A stretch of 64,000 nt of DNA from Phytoactinopolyspora halophila (GCF_003287285.1 NZ_QMIG01000003.1:62001-126000), one strand, 5' to 3'; positions 43,604 through 52,239 are shown, counted from the first letter of the stretch. Numbers and translations are program-made. The notes: generated by a model from the letters alone, not told the origin.

Positions 43604-44944
43604 ATGGCCGAACTGCTGCACGTGCCCGAGATCGTGACCGACGCCGGGGACGTGACGCTGCGCAGCTGGCAGGTGACGGAGAACCAGCCCTACGCGGCGA
43701 CGGACACGCTGGCCACGGTCGAGACTGACAAGGCCGTGGTCGATGTCGAGGCCGAGTCTGCCGGTGTCGTCGTGACAACCCTGGTGGACGAGGGTTCGAC
43801 CGTTCCGGTCGGCGCGCCGATCGCCGTTCTCCGCGCGAGCGACGAGCAGGTGCCCGACCTCCCCGCGCTGCTTCGCCAGCTCGGGGTGTCCGCGCCGGGG
43901 GAGGAGCGGGCCCGCGAACCCGTGCCGGAGCCTTCCGGACCGGCGCTGGAGCCTTCCCGCGCGGCACCGGATTCGCGGCAGCACACGCCGGGAGACCCGT
44001 CCAGCCCACGTATCGAGGGCCAGGGTCGCGTCTTCGCCAGCCCGCTGGCGCGCAGGATGGCGCGCGATGCCGGGTTGGCACTCGATGACCTGCATGGCAG
44101 CGGGCCGGGAGGGCGGATCGTCCGCCGGGACGTCGAGGCCGCCATTGCAGATCGCACCGGCGCGGTCGAGTCGCGCACGCCGCGGCCCGCGCCCGAGGTG
44201 CCGGCCGGCCAACCCGCGGGGCAACCGGCCGGCGAACCCACCGGCCAAGCGACCGGGCAGCCCGCCGGCGTCACCGAGGTCCCGCACACCCGGGCACGCA
44301 CGGCCATCGCCGCCCGGATGGCGAGGAGCAAGCAGCAGGTCCCGCACTTCTACTTGAGGGACACGCTGCCCGTCGACGAGCTCGTCAGGCTGCGGCGCGA
44401 CCTCGCCGCCCAGACGTCGGCCACCGTGAGCCTCAACGATCTTCTGATCAGGGCCGTGGCGCTGGCACATGCCGCGGTGCCGGCGATGAACGTGATCTGG
44501 ACGGACGAGGCGGTGCGCGCGTTCCCGAGCGTCGACGTCGGCGTGGCGGTCGCCACCGATGCCGGTCTGGTCACGCCCGTGGTCCGGGAGGCCGACCGGA
44601 TGTCCATCACGGCGATCGCCGCCACGGTTCGCGACTACGTCGACCGCGCCCGCTCCGGCCAGCTGCGCCAGGACGAGCTGGAGGGCGGAACGGTGACCGT
44701 GACAAACCTCGGCATGCACGGCATCGAGGAGTTCTCGGCGATCATCAATCCGCCGCAGGCGTCGATCCTCGCTGTCGGGGCCGCGCGCGAGGAACCGATC
44801 GTGCGGGACGGACGTGTCGAGGTGGCGACGCTGATGAGGGTCACGCTCTCCGTGGACCATCGTCCGGTCGACGGCGTGGTCGCCGCGGAATGGATGAGCG
44901 CCTTTCGCGCGCTCGTCGAGAACCCCCTCCGGCTCCTGGTGTAG
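43604..44944 (+). CDS. 2-oxo acid dehydrogenase E2 (dihydrolipoamide acyltransferase)
   Basis: A 446-aa E2. One lipoyl domain with K43 in VETDKAVVDVEAES, a Pro-rich linker, an E1/E3-binding domain (FASPLARRMARDAG, GSGPGGRIVRRDV), a second linker made of PAGQ/PTGQ-type repeats near residues 205-225, and the catalytic domain with SVDHRPVDGVVAAEW (active His and Asp). One base separates it from E1. Substrate is unknown; acetoin- or branched-chain-type 2-oxo compounds are reasonable. Confidence 0.9.
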   Translation: MAELLHVPEIVTDAGDVTLRSWQVTENQPYAATDTLATVETDKAVVDVEAESAGVVVTTLVDEGSTVPVGAPIAVLRASDEQVPDLPALLRQLGVSAPGEERAREPVPEPSGPALEPSRAAPDSRQHTPGDPSSPRIEGQGRVFASPLARRMARDAGLALDDLHGSGPGGRIVRRDVEAAIADRTGAVESRTPRPAPEVPAGQPAGQPAGEPTGQATGQPAGVTEVPHTRARTAIAARMARSKQQVPHFYLRDTLPVDELVRLRRDLAAQTSATVSLNDLLIRAVALAHAAVPAMNVIWTDEAVRAFPSVDVGVAVATDAGLVTPVVREADRMSITAIAATVRDYVDRARSGQLRQDELEGGTVTVTNLGMHGIEEFSAIINPPQASILAVGAAREEPIVRDGRVEVATLMRVTLSVDHRPVDGVVAAEWMSAFRALVENPLRLLV

Positions 44945-44982
44945 GGGGAGTCGTGGCGGGCGAGCTCGGGGTCTTCGGGGTG

Positions 44983-45042
44983 TTGACAGGGGGCGGATCG
45001 TCTGGTCGTATGGCGAGAACGCAATCGATTGTAACCGATTGC
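44983..45042 (+). promoter_or_regulatory. Promoter and LacI-type operator of the second Liv operon
   Basis: TTGACA (44983-44988), 17 bp, then TCGTAT (45006-45011). The palindrome CAATCGATTG at 45022-45031, with a further CCGATTG at 45035-45041, lies near the expected transcription start and resembles the CAAACGATTG operators. Confidence 0.6.
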
Positions 45043-45071
45043 GTGGCACGATGGGCCATGAGGAGGGTCGG

Positions 45072-45239
45072 ATGGTTGGCGGTTCTGCTCATGCGATCAC
45101 CGACTGCGCCCCGCACATGCACATCTGGGCATGGTCGCCGTCGTCACCACATTCCCCAGAGAGTTCGAGCTATGACCCATTCGGCAGCAAACGATTGTCA
45201 CAACTGCCCGTGACCGGAACCAGTTCCACGACGATGTAG
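45072..45239 (+). CDS. Short frame in the leader of the second Liv operon (uncertain)
   Basis: A 55-codon frame starts at ATG 45072 after GAGGAGG (five bases away) and ends eight bases before the binding-protein ATG. The product (beginning MVGGSAHAITDCAPHMHIWA) resembles no family I know; the ITDCAPHMHIW stretch vaguely recalls amidohydrolase metal motifs. It could be a leader peptide or a remnant. An operator at 45188-45197 lies inside it, which argues against a conserved protein. Confidence 0.25.
   Translation: MVGGSAHAITDCAPHMHIWAWSPSSPHSPESSSYDPFGSKRLSQLPVTGTSSTTM
45188..45197. promoter_or_regulatory. LacI-type operator CAAACGATTG
   Basis: Exact match to the decamer found at the other sites of the same region, 51 bp ahead of the binding-protein gene. 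Together with the site at 45022 it could support repression by looping. Confidence 0.6.
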
Positions 45240-45247
45240 GAGCGTTC

Positions 45248-46480
45248 ATGTCCCGACGACGACAGGTTGGCACGAGGCGCACCACGGTTGCCTGCGCGAC
45301 ACTGGGCTGTGCCGCATTGGCTCTCGCCGCGTGTGGCGACGGCGATGCGGAAAGCGGCGACGACACCATCGAGATCGGCATATCGTTGCCGCTCACCGGC
45401 GATTTCTCCGAGCCCGGAGAAGGCGTCCGGCGCGGGTACGAGCTCTGGGCGGAGATGGTGAACGAGGAGGGCGGCCTGCTCGGCCGTCGCGTGGAACTGA
45501 ACATTCTCGACGATCAATCGAACGCGGATCGGGTGGTGGCCGACTACGAAGCCCTGATCAGCCAGGACGAGGTTGACCTCGTGTTCGGCCCGTTCTCCAG
45601 CCGGCTCGTGCTGGCATCGGCCCGCGTGGTCGATGAATACGGCATGCTGTTCGTCGAGCCGGCCGGCGCATCCGAAGAGATCTTCGAGGCGGGGTACGAC
45701 AACCTGTTCTACGCTGCCCCTGCCGTCGCGGATGACCACTACAACTACCTCTTCGACTACATCATGGAGATGCCGGAGGAGGAACGCCCCGACAGCGTCG
45801 CATACGCCAGCATGGACGATCCGCTCGCGCAGGGCACCGCCTACGGCCTCAAAGACAAGCTCGAAGAAGCCGGGATTGAGACCGTCGCGGACGAGGTCTA
45901 CCCGCCGAACACGACGGAGTTCTCCGGGATCGCCGCGCAGCTCGCCGAGGCCGATGCGGATCTGCTGGTCGGCGGTACGCAGTATCAGGATGCGGTCAAC
46001 CTGATCGTCGCGGTGCAGCAGCTCGACTACCAGCCCCGGATGGCTGCCTTCAGTACCGCGCCGACCCTGCCGGAGTTCTCGGAGGCACTCGGCGACGATG
46101 TTGAAGGGATTCTCGCGCCGACGGGATACTCGGCTGCGGCGGATTACCCGACGAACGCGGAGTTCGTCGAGCGCATTGCGGAGCGCTACGACGGGCGGAT
46201 CCCATCCGAGGACGAAGCCAACGCCTTCACCACCGGCCAGGTCGTGCAAGCAGCGGTGGAGGCCGTCGGATGCGCCGAGCAGGGTGAATGCCAGCAGAAG
46301 CTGATCGACTGGCTGCACGAGAACACGGTGGACACCGTCGTTGGCCCGCTCAGCTGGGACGAAGCCGGGCGTCCGGACAGCGCGCATTTCATCCAGCAGC
46401 ACGTGGACGGCGAACCGGAGATCGTCCTGCCGGAAGATCAGGCGACGGCCGATTTCATTGACGTCAAGCCGGAATGGTGA
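45248..46480 (+). CDS. ABC importer substrate-binding lipoprotein (LivK-like), second set
   Basis: A 410-aa binding protein. Signal peptide with lipobox LALAAC, then TIEIGISLPLTGDFSEPGEGV and LFVEPAGASEEIF, a Peripla_BP_6 lipoprotein. It shares the family but little direct sequence with the first set's protein, so the ligands probably differ. TAGGAG lies seven bases before ATG 45248. First importer gene of a five-gene transport run under LacI-type operators. Confidence 0.9.
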   Translation: MSRRRQVGTRRTTVACATLGCAALALAACGDGDAESGDDTIEIGISLPLTGDFSEPGEGVRRGYELWAEMVNEEGGLLGRRVELNILDDQSNADRVVADYEALISQDEVDLVFGPFSSRLVLASARVVDEYGMLFVEPAGASEEIFEAGYDNLFYAAPAVADDHYNYLFDYIMEMPEEERPDSVAYASMDDPLAQGTAYGLKDKLEEAGIETVADEVYPPNTTEFSGIAAQLAEADADLLVGGTQYQDAVNLIVAVQQLDYQPRMAAFSTAPTLPEFSEALGDDVEGILAPTGYSAAADYPTNAEFVERIAERYDGRIPSEDEANAFTTGQVVQAAVEAVGCAEQGECQQKLIDWLHENTVDTVVGPLSWDEAGRPDSAHFIQQHVDGEPEIVLPEDQATADFIDVKPEW

Positions 46481-46490
46481 CTAGAAGCTC

Positions 46491-47375
46491 ATGTCCGGTG
46501 GACTCTTCTTGCAGAGCCTGATCCTGGGCGTCCTGCTGGGTGGCTTGTACGCGCTCATGGCTGCCGGTCTCACCTTGTACTTCGGTGTGATGCGCGTCGT
46601 GATGATCGCGCACGCGGCCTTCCTGGTGCTCGCGGGATACCTGGCCTGGTTCTTCACGACCCGCACGGGTCTCGACCCGATCCTGTCCCTGGCGGTCACC
46701 GTTCCGGCGTTCTTCGTGCTCGGTGTGGGCATCCGGCGGCTGCTGATCACCCGGTTGAAGCCGGCCACGATGACGATGATGTCGGTGCTCCTCACGTTCG
46801 CCCTCGCGCTGGTGATCGAAGGGCTGCTCGGGTTCACGTTCACCGGGGTGCAGCGGCGGATCAGAACGGGCTACAGTTCCGCGAATTTCGAGATCTTCGG
46901 TGCGCAGGTCGCCGTGGTGAAGCTGATCGCCTTCGTGCTAGCGGTGGTCGCGCTCGGATCGCTGTGGTTCGTCCTGAAGAAGACGTCCCTCGGTCAGGCC
47001 CTGCGAGCCACCATCCAGCATCGCGAGGCGGCCGAGCTCGTCGGCATCGACACCGACAAGGTCGCCGGCTACGGCTTCGGCATCGGGCTCGCCACCGCGG
47101 CGGTGGGCGGTACGGCGCTGGCGCTCGACGCGACGATCTATCCCTCGCTGCACTGGCATTGGATCGGCCCGATGATGGCGATCATCGTCGTCGGTGGACT
47201 CGGTTCGATCCCGGGCGCGGCCATGGCGGCGATGGCGCTGGGAATCATCCACGCATTCCTCCAGGTACCGCTGGGAGCGACGTGGGCGCAGACCGTCTTC
47301 TACGTCGCGCTCTTCGGCACGCTGATGGTGCGCCCGCAAGGATTCTTCGGAGGCCGCCTTGCCCAACGATTCTGA
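46491..47375 (+). CDS. Branched-chain-type ABC importer permease (LivH-like), second set
   Basis: A 294-aa permease with LILGVLLGGLYALMAAGLTL and MRVVMIAHAAFLVLAGY, the LivH signature, ATIQHREAAELVGIDTDKV at the coupling helix, and MVRPQGFFGGRLA at the end. It lies 10 bp after the binding-protein gene and overlaps the next permease by 17 bp. Confidence 0.9.
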   Translation: MSGGLFLQSLILGVLLGGLYALMAAGLTLYFGVMRVVMIAHAAFLVLAGYLAWFFTTRTGLDPILSLAVTVPAFFVLGVGIRRLLITRLKPATMTMMSVLLTFALALVIEGLLGFTFTGVQRRIRTGYSSANFEIFGAQVAVVKLIAFVLAVVALGSLWFVLKKTSLGQALRATIQHREAAELVGIDTDKVAGYGFGIGLATAAVGGTALALDATIYPSLHWHWIGPMMAIIVVGGLGSIPGAAMAAMALGIIHAFLQVPLGATWAQTVFYVALFGTLMVRPQGFFGGRLAQRF

Positions 47376-48456
47376 CCTCGCGGACGCGTCGGCGCAGGGC
47401 GCCTCGAGACCGTGGCCGATCCCACGGCTTCTCGGTACGGGCACGCTCGGCGCGCTGGCGATCCTGGTGCTGAGCTTCCCGTTCCTGACGGACACCGGGT
47501 ACCTGCTCTCCACCGGCGTGTTCATCCTCAATTACGCCCTGATGGCGACGGGATGGAATTTCGTCGGGGGGTTCACCGGCTACATCTCGCTCGGCCACGC
47601 CGCCTACTGGGGCCTGGGGGCGTACGCCACCGCCATCATGATCACACGGTTGGACATGCCCTGGTATCTCGCGCTCGTCACCAGCGCGGCGGCGGTGGCC
47701 GTCATCGCCGTCCCTGTCGGCATCGCCGCCCTGCGGGTGCGCGGAGCCTCGTTCGTGATCGTCACGATCGCGTTCGTGATGATCTTGCTCCTGGTCTTCC
47801 AGAGCTGGGCGGGCGTCACCGGCGGCTCCAGCGGATTGATGGTGCCGCGAGCCTTCGACGTGCTGCGCACGCAGCACCACCAGATCTTCTTCTACCTCTA
47901 CGCCGCCGCCCTGGCGCTGACACTGCTGGTCTGGTGGGCCATCGACCGTTCCCGGTTCGGCATGGGGCTCAAGGCGATCCGCGAGGACGAGGACAAGGCG
48001 CGGGCGCTGGGCGTGCCGACATACGCCAGCAAGCTGGTGGTCTTCGTGCTGTCCGCGTTCTTCACCGGCCTGGCCGGCGGGCTGTACGCGCTGTGGTTCG
48101 GTGACCTCGATCCGGTCTTCCAGTTCTCGATCCTCATGGGAGCGTACATGGTGCTCATGGCGCTGCTCGGGGGCATACGCGAGCTGTTCGGTCCGGTGCT
48201 GGGGGCCCTGGTGGTCGGGGTGTCGGTCGAGTACTTCAAATCCGAGTTCGGAGATACCCAATTCCACCTCGTTGCCACCGGGTTGCTGCTGGCGCTGGTC
48301 GTGCTGTTCATGCCGGAGGGCCTCATTCCGTGGCTCCGGGGTCTGTTCCAGCGCTTCGGCCCCCGGGCCAGTTCGATCCGCGAGGTCTCGGCCGGCGAGC
48401 TGGCCGAGCAGGTGGAACGGGAACACGCCGTCGACGAGCCCGGGAGCAGGTCGTGA
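47359..48456 (+). CDS. Branched-chain-type ABC importer permease (LivM-like), second set
   Basis: A 365-aa permease. The LivM motif is GFTGYISLGHAAYWGLGAYA, the coupling region MGLKAIREDEDKARALGV. It is longer than the first set's LivM, with a 40-residue hydrophilic C-terminal tail (ASSIREVSAGELAEQVE). TTG 47359 is the likely start, inside the previous gene's 3' end. Confidence 0.85.
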   Translation: MPNDSDLADASAQGASRPWPIPRLLGTGTLGALAILVLSFPFLTDTGYLLSTGVFILNYALMATGWNFVGGFTGYISLGHAAYWGLGAYATAIMITRLDMPWYLALVTSAAAVAVIAVPVGIAALRVRGASFVIVTIAFVMILLLVFQSWAGVTGGSSGLMVPRAFDVLRTQHHQIFFYLYAAALALTLLVWWAIDRSRFGMGLKAIREDEDKARALGVPTYASKLVVFVLSAFFTGLAGGLYALWFGDLDPVFQFSILMGAYMVLMALLGGIRELFGPVLGALVVGVSVEYFKSEFGDTQFHLVATGLLLALVVLFMPEGLIPWLRGLFQRFGPRASSIREVSAGELAEQVEREHAVDEPGSRS

Positions 48457-49199
48457 CCACAGAAGATACGTCGAGCCTGGCAGCCGAATCGTTGTCGAAA
48501 TCGTTCGGTGGCGTGCGAGCGGTCGACGACGCCACCGTCCGGTTCGTTCCGGGAAAGATCAATGCGATCATCGGGCCGAACGGGTCCGGCAAGACCACGT
48601 TCCTGAACTGCGTCACCGGGATGATCCGCCCGGATTCGGGCCGTGTCTCGCTCCGGGGCAAGGAGATCACGCGTGCATCGCCGGATCGGATCGTGCGGCT
48701 GGGGCTGGGGCGCAGCTTCCAGGCGTGCCGGATCTTCCCCCGTATGACCGTCACGGAGAACCTGCTGGTCCCGGTCCGCAACCGGTCCGTGCGGACGCTG
48801 CTGGGCAAGGCGCACGACGACGCGACCGTGCGGCGCGCGCAGTTGTGGCTACAGCGTCTGGGGATCGACCACCTGCACGGGGTCGAGGCCCGCGATCTCT
48901 CGTTCGGGCAGCAAAAACTGCTCGAACTCGGGGGAGTGCTCATGAGCGAACCCGAGATCGTCATTCTCGATGAGCCGGCGGGCGGCGTGAACCCGTCCCT
49001 GATCAGGTGGATCTCCGCTCTCATCCAGGAGCTCAACGCCGAGGGCCGGACGTTCGTCGTCGTCGAGCACAACATGGAGCTGGTGATGACGCTCTCGGAC
49101 CATGTCGTTGTCTTCGACCGGGGCCGTCCCATCGCGTCGGGCACCCCGGCAGAGGTCCAGGCCGATCCGCGCGTGCTGGAGGCATACCTTGGCGTCTGA
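48453..49199 (+). CDS. Branched-chain-type ABC importer ATPase (LivG-like), second set
   Basis: A 248-aa ATPase: Walker A IGPNGSGKTT, signature LSFGQQKLLELGGVLM, Walker B IVILDEPAGGVNP and H-loop VVVEHNMEL. LSFGQQ in place of LSGGQ is a LivG trait. The GTG at 48453 overlaps the permease stop (GTGA); longer upstream frames are not domain-like. Confidence 0.9.
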   Translation: MTTEDTSSLAAESLSKSFGGVRAVDDATVRFVPGKINAIIGPNGSGKTTFLNCVTGMIRPDSGRVSLRGKEITRASPDRIVRLGLGRSFQACRIFPRMTVTENLLVPVRNRSVRTLLGKAHDDATVRRAQLWLQRLGIDHLHGVEARDLSFGQQKLLELGGVLMSEPEIVILDEPAGGVNPSLIRWISALIQELNAEGRTFVVVEHNMELVMTLSDHVVVFDRGRPIASGTPAEVQADPRVLEAYLGV

Positions 49200-49932
49200 A
49201 TCCCCTCCGAACCTGCTCGAACTGGACCGGATCGAAGCGGGGTACGGGCACGCGGCCCTGGTGCTTCGCGGACTGACGATCACGGTGCCACGGTCCACGA
49301 TCGTGTGCCTCGTGGGACCGAACGGCGCCGGCAAGTCCACGGTGCTCAAGGTGGCCAGTGGCATGCTGCATCCTCGCGGGGGCACGGTACGTCTCGACGG
49401 ACACGACGTGACCCGGCACGGCCCGCAGCAACGGCTGCGCGCGGGATTGGCGCACGTATTGCAAGGCCACAGCGTATTCCCGGAGATGACGGTGGGAGAG
49501 AACGTGCGCCTGGGTGCCTACACGGTGCCCGATCGGGCCACCGTGGCCACGAGGGTGCAGTTCGTCCAGCACCTCTTCCCGGTCGTGAGCGAACAGTGGG
49601 ACGTGCTCGCGGGCCTGCTGTCAGGCGGTCAGCAGAAGCAAGTGGAGTTCGCCCGCTCGCTCATGATCGATCCGAAGGTCGTCCTGCTGGACGAGCCGTC
49701 GATGGGATTGGACCCCAAGGCGACGGCCACCGTGTTCGAGCAGATCGAGCGGATGCGCGACACCGGGACGGCGGTCTTGCTGGTCGAGCAGAATGCGCGA
49801 CGTGCCCTCCAGACCGCTGACATCGGATGCGTGCTGGATCTGGGCCGCGTGCACATGAGCGGACCGGCGCCGGAACTGCTCGACGATCCGGAGCTGTCCC
49901 AGCTCTATCTCGGTGGTCACGTGGCTGGCTGA
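49189..49932 (+). CDS. Branched-chain-type ABC importer ATPase (LivF-like), second set
   Basis: A 247-aa ATPase with Walker A VGPNGAGKST, signature LLSGGQQKQVEFARSLM, Walker B VVLLDEPSMGLDP and VLLVEQNARRAL. TTG 49189 overlaps the livG-like stop by 11 bp. Last gene of this transport run; it converges on the LacI regulator gene. Confidence 0.9.
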   Translation: MASESPPNLLELDRIEAGYGHAALVLRGLTITVPRSTIVCLVGPNGAGKSTVLKVASGMLHPRGGTVRLDGHDVTRHGPQQRLRAGLAHVLQGHSVFPEMTVGENVRLGAYTVPDRATVATRVQFVQHLFPVVSEQWDVLAGLLSGGQQKQVEFARSLMIDPKVVLLDEPSMGLDPKATATVFEQIERMRDTGTAVLLVEQNARRALQTADIGCVLDLGRVHMSGPAPELLDDPELSQLYLGGHVAG

Positions 49933-50014
49933 CCGCCGACGATCGCCCCCATGGACATGTGCGCGATCGTCAACGATCCGCCTGCTGACCGCCACCCTGC
50001 TGGCCGCCGCCCTG
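49933..50014. other. Convergent intergenic spacer with palindrome
   Basis: Between the LivF-like and LacI-type genes. A perfect palindrome with 6-bp arms, GATCGTCAACGATC at 49965-49978, resembles the one at 30709-30722. It may belong to a terminator rather than an operator because both flanking genes end here. Confidence 0.4.
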
Positions 50015-51040
50015 CTAGCCGTTCTCCTGCGGAGGTGCGCTCGTGGAACGCCGCGTGATCAGGGAGACCGGCAACAGGACGGATCTCGGCTGGCGATCCG
50101 GCTCCTCGATGTAGTCGAGAAGCATCCGCGCCGCCTCGGAGCCGAGCTCGTGATGCGGGATCGCGACCGTTGTCAACGGCGGGTGCAGCTTGTCGAGGAG
50201 CGGGATGTTGTTGAACCCGACGATGCTCACGTCGTCCGGGCAGCTGAGGCCGCGCTCGTCCAGGGCGTCGTAGCAACCCAGCGCGATGAGATCGTTTCCC
50301 GCGGTCACTCCCGTGACCGATGTCCCGGAATCGAGCAACGCGTTCATGGCCTCGGCGCCGGCCCGCTCGCTCCACTGGGCACACTCGACGACCAGACCGT
50401 CGTCGTCGAGGCCCAGATCCCGGACGACATGCCGGAAGGTGCGCGCACGCGTGAGCGCCGTGGAGGTGGATTGCGGCCCCGCGAGGTGGGCGATGCGTCG
50501 ATGTCCCAGGCCAGCCAGGTGCCGGACGGCAAGGTCGATTCCGTGCGCGTCATCCGGCGTGACCGAGGGCACCCCGGGATCGTCGGTCCGGCGATTGGCC
50601 AAGACCATCTTGACGCCCTCGTCACGCATCTTCTCGATCAACGGATGGGACAGGTGCGCGGTGCACAGGATCAGCCCGTCCACCTGCCGCGACCGCAGCG
50701 ATTCGACCAGCGCCTGCTCGCGCGCGAGATCGTGGTCGGTGTTGACGATCCAGACGCTGTAGCCCGCTTCCTCGAGGACCTCTTCGATGCCGCGGGCGAT
50801 CGGGGGGAAGAGGGGGTTGGTGAGGTCGGGTACCACGAGGCCGATCGTGTTCGACCGCGCGGTCTTCAAGCTGCGCGCGATGGGATTGGGCTGATAGCCG
50901 AGCCGTTCGGCGGCCTTGAGCACGCGCCGTGCGGTGTCGGCGTTGACGAGATGTCGGGTCTCCGGATTGAGCGCGCGCGACGCCGTTGCCGCATGCACGC
51001 CCGCAGCCTGCGCCACGGAGCGCAGCGTCGTCCTCGGCAT
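50015..51040 (-). CDS. LacI-family transcriptional regulator
   Basis: A 341-aa regulator: the N-terminal helix-turn-helix TLRSVAQAAGVHAATASRAL, hinge helix NPIARSLKTARSNTIGLVV, and a periplasmic-binding-type effector domain (VDGLILCTAHLSHPL, GNDLIALGCYDAL). Operators CAAACGATTG lie 85 bp ahead of it (51125-51134), ahead of the divergent dehydrogenase gene, and ahead of the E1 and importer operons, so it likely represses all of these and itself until an effector, probably the imported compound, binds. Confidence 0.9.
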   Translation of the reverse strand: MPRTTLRSVAQAAGVHAATASRALNPETRHLVNADTARRVLKAAERLGYQPNPIARSLKTARSNTIGLVVPDLTNPLFPPIARGIEEVLEEAGYSVWIVNTDHDLAREQALVESLRSRQVDGLILCTAHLSHPLIEKMRDEGVKMVLANRRTDDPGVPSVTPDDAHGIDLAVRHLAGLGHRRIAHLAGPQSTSTALTRARTFRHVVRDLGLDDDGLVVECAQWSERAGAEAMNALLDSGTSVTGVTAGNDLIALGCYDALDERGLSCPDDVSIVGFNNIPLLDKLHPPLTTVAIPHHELGSEAARMLLDYIEEPDRQPRSVLLPVSLITRRSTSAPPQENG

Positions 51041-51124
51041 GGTCGCATCCTACGCTTTCTCGCCGGCGACGGGCTGGCGGTATCGATTCATGGCCATGCG
51101 GCACATGTCACCCGATGATTCGCA

Positions 51125-51134
51125 CAAACGATTG
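51125..51134. promoter_or_regulatory. LacI-type operator CAAACGATTG ahead of the regulator gene
   Basis: Exact decamer, extended as CACAAACGATTGTG, a longer palindrome than at the other sites. It probably mediates autorepression. Confidence 0.65.
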
Positions 51135-51202
51135 TGATTCGGCCCCATGATAGGGCGCGCCGCCCATCCGAGCAAGCTCGACGTGTAGCCAGGTCGTTTG
51201 GG

Positions 51203-51247
51203 TTGACGTGGATATGACCCTTTCGTAGTGTTAGACACAATCGTTTG
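51203..51247 (+). promoter_or_regulatory. Promoter and LacI-type operator of the dehydrogenase-M24 operon
   Basis: TTGACG (51203-51208), 17 bp, TAGTGT (51226-51231), then the inverted decamer CAATCGTTTG at 51238-51247, at about +1. AAGGAG follows at 51251-51256 before ATG 51262. Confidence 0.75.
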
Positions 51248-51261
51248 CACAAGGAGCTTGC

Positions 51262-52239
51262 ATGAACTCTCCGAACCCGGGCCGGACCGAGCCGAGCCAG
51301 ACGAGTGTGGGCTGGATCGGGACCGGCCGGATGGGCGCGGCCATGGCCGCGCGGCTAGCCGACGCGGGCGTCGACCTCGCCGTCTGGAACCGGACCCCGG
51401 CCAAGGCCAGGCCCCTGGAAGCGCACGGTGCTTCCGTGTGCGCATCCATCAGCGAGCTGCGCACACGCGACGTCGTGTTCACCACCGTCGCGGGGCCACC
51501 GGACCTGGAGGAGGTGCTGCTCGGTGACAACGGCTTGCTCGCAACCGACGGCGCGGTGCCGGGGATTGTCGTGGACTGCTCGACGGTCTCGGCGGAGTCG
51601 TCGCAGACGATCCGCGAAGCGTGCGCCGAGCGGGGCGTGGCGTTCCTGGCGGCGCCGGTCAGTGGCAACGCCCAGGTGGTCGAAGCGGGGCAGGCCGGTC
51701 TGGTGGTGTCCGGCCCGGAGGAGACGTTCACGCGTGTCGAGCCGCTGCTGCGCGAGATCGGCACCACGGTCACCTACGTGGGTGACGGCGAGGCGTCCCG
51801 GCTGGTCAAGATCGCGCATAACCTCTTCCTTGGCGTGGTCACCCAGTCGCTGGCCGAGGTCACCGTCCTGGCGGAGAAGGGCGGTGTCTCGCGGCACGCC
51901 TTCCTGGAGTTCCTCAACGGCAGCGTCCTGGGCTCGACGTTCACCAGATACAAGTCACCGGCATTCGTCAACCTCGACTACACGCCCACGTTCACCCCGC
52001 CGTTGCTGCGCAAGGACTTCGACCTCGGCCTGGGCGCGGCGAGCGACATGGACGTTCCCATGCCGCTCGCCGCCATCACGGCCGCGCTCATCCAGTCGGT
52101 CATCGGCCGCGGACGGACCGACGAGGACTTCGCGGTCCTTCTCGACCAGCAGGCGGCGTCCTCCGGCATGGAGCTGACGCCCGAACACGTCGACGTCGAC
52201 GACGGCCTGACCACGAACGGAAAGGCGGGCGAATCATGA
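51262..52239 (+). CDS. Beta-hydroxyacid dehydrogenase (3-hydroxyisobutyrate-DH-like), copy 2
   Basis: A 325-aa enzyme: VGWIGTGRMGAAMAARL (NAD site), DCSTVSAESSQT, AFLAAPVSGNAQVVEAG, catalytic Lys in RLVKIAHNLFLG. Its C-terminal half shares long runs with the enzyme at 37908-38849 (both have TPTFT, LLRKDFDLGL, MPLAA, IGRG), so they are paralogues. It would oxidize a beta-hydroxy acid with NAD(P). It is under the LacI-type operator and overlaps the next gene by 4 bp (ATGA). Confidence 0.9.
   Translation: MNSPNPGRTEPSQTSVGWIGTGRMGAAMAARLADAGVDLAVWNRTPAKARPLEAHGASVCASISELRTRDVVFTTVAGPPDLEEVLLGDNGLLATDGAVPGIVVDCSTVSAESSQTIREACAERGVAFLAAPVSGNAQVVEAGQAGLVVSGPEETFTRVEPLLREIGTTVTYVGDGEASRLVKIAHNLFLGVVTQSLAEVTVLAEKGGVSRHAFLEFLNGSVLGSTFTRYKSPAFVNLDYTPTFTPPLLRKDFDLGLGAASDMDVPMPLAAITAALIQSVIGRGRTDEDFAVLLDQQAASSGMELTPEHVDVDDGLTTNGKAGES

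Noticed and set aside
49952-50060. Short frame MDMCAIVND... in the spacer before the LacI gene
   Set aside because: No ribosome-binding site, ends quickly, and overlaps the regulator's 3' end; resemblance to the frame at 30.7 kb is limited to the shared palindrome region.
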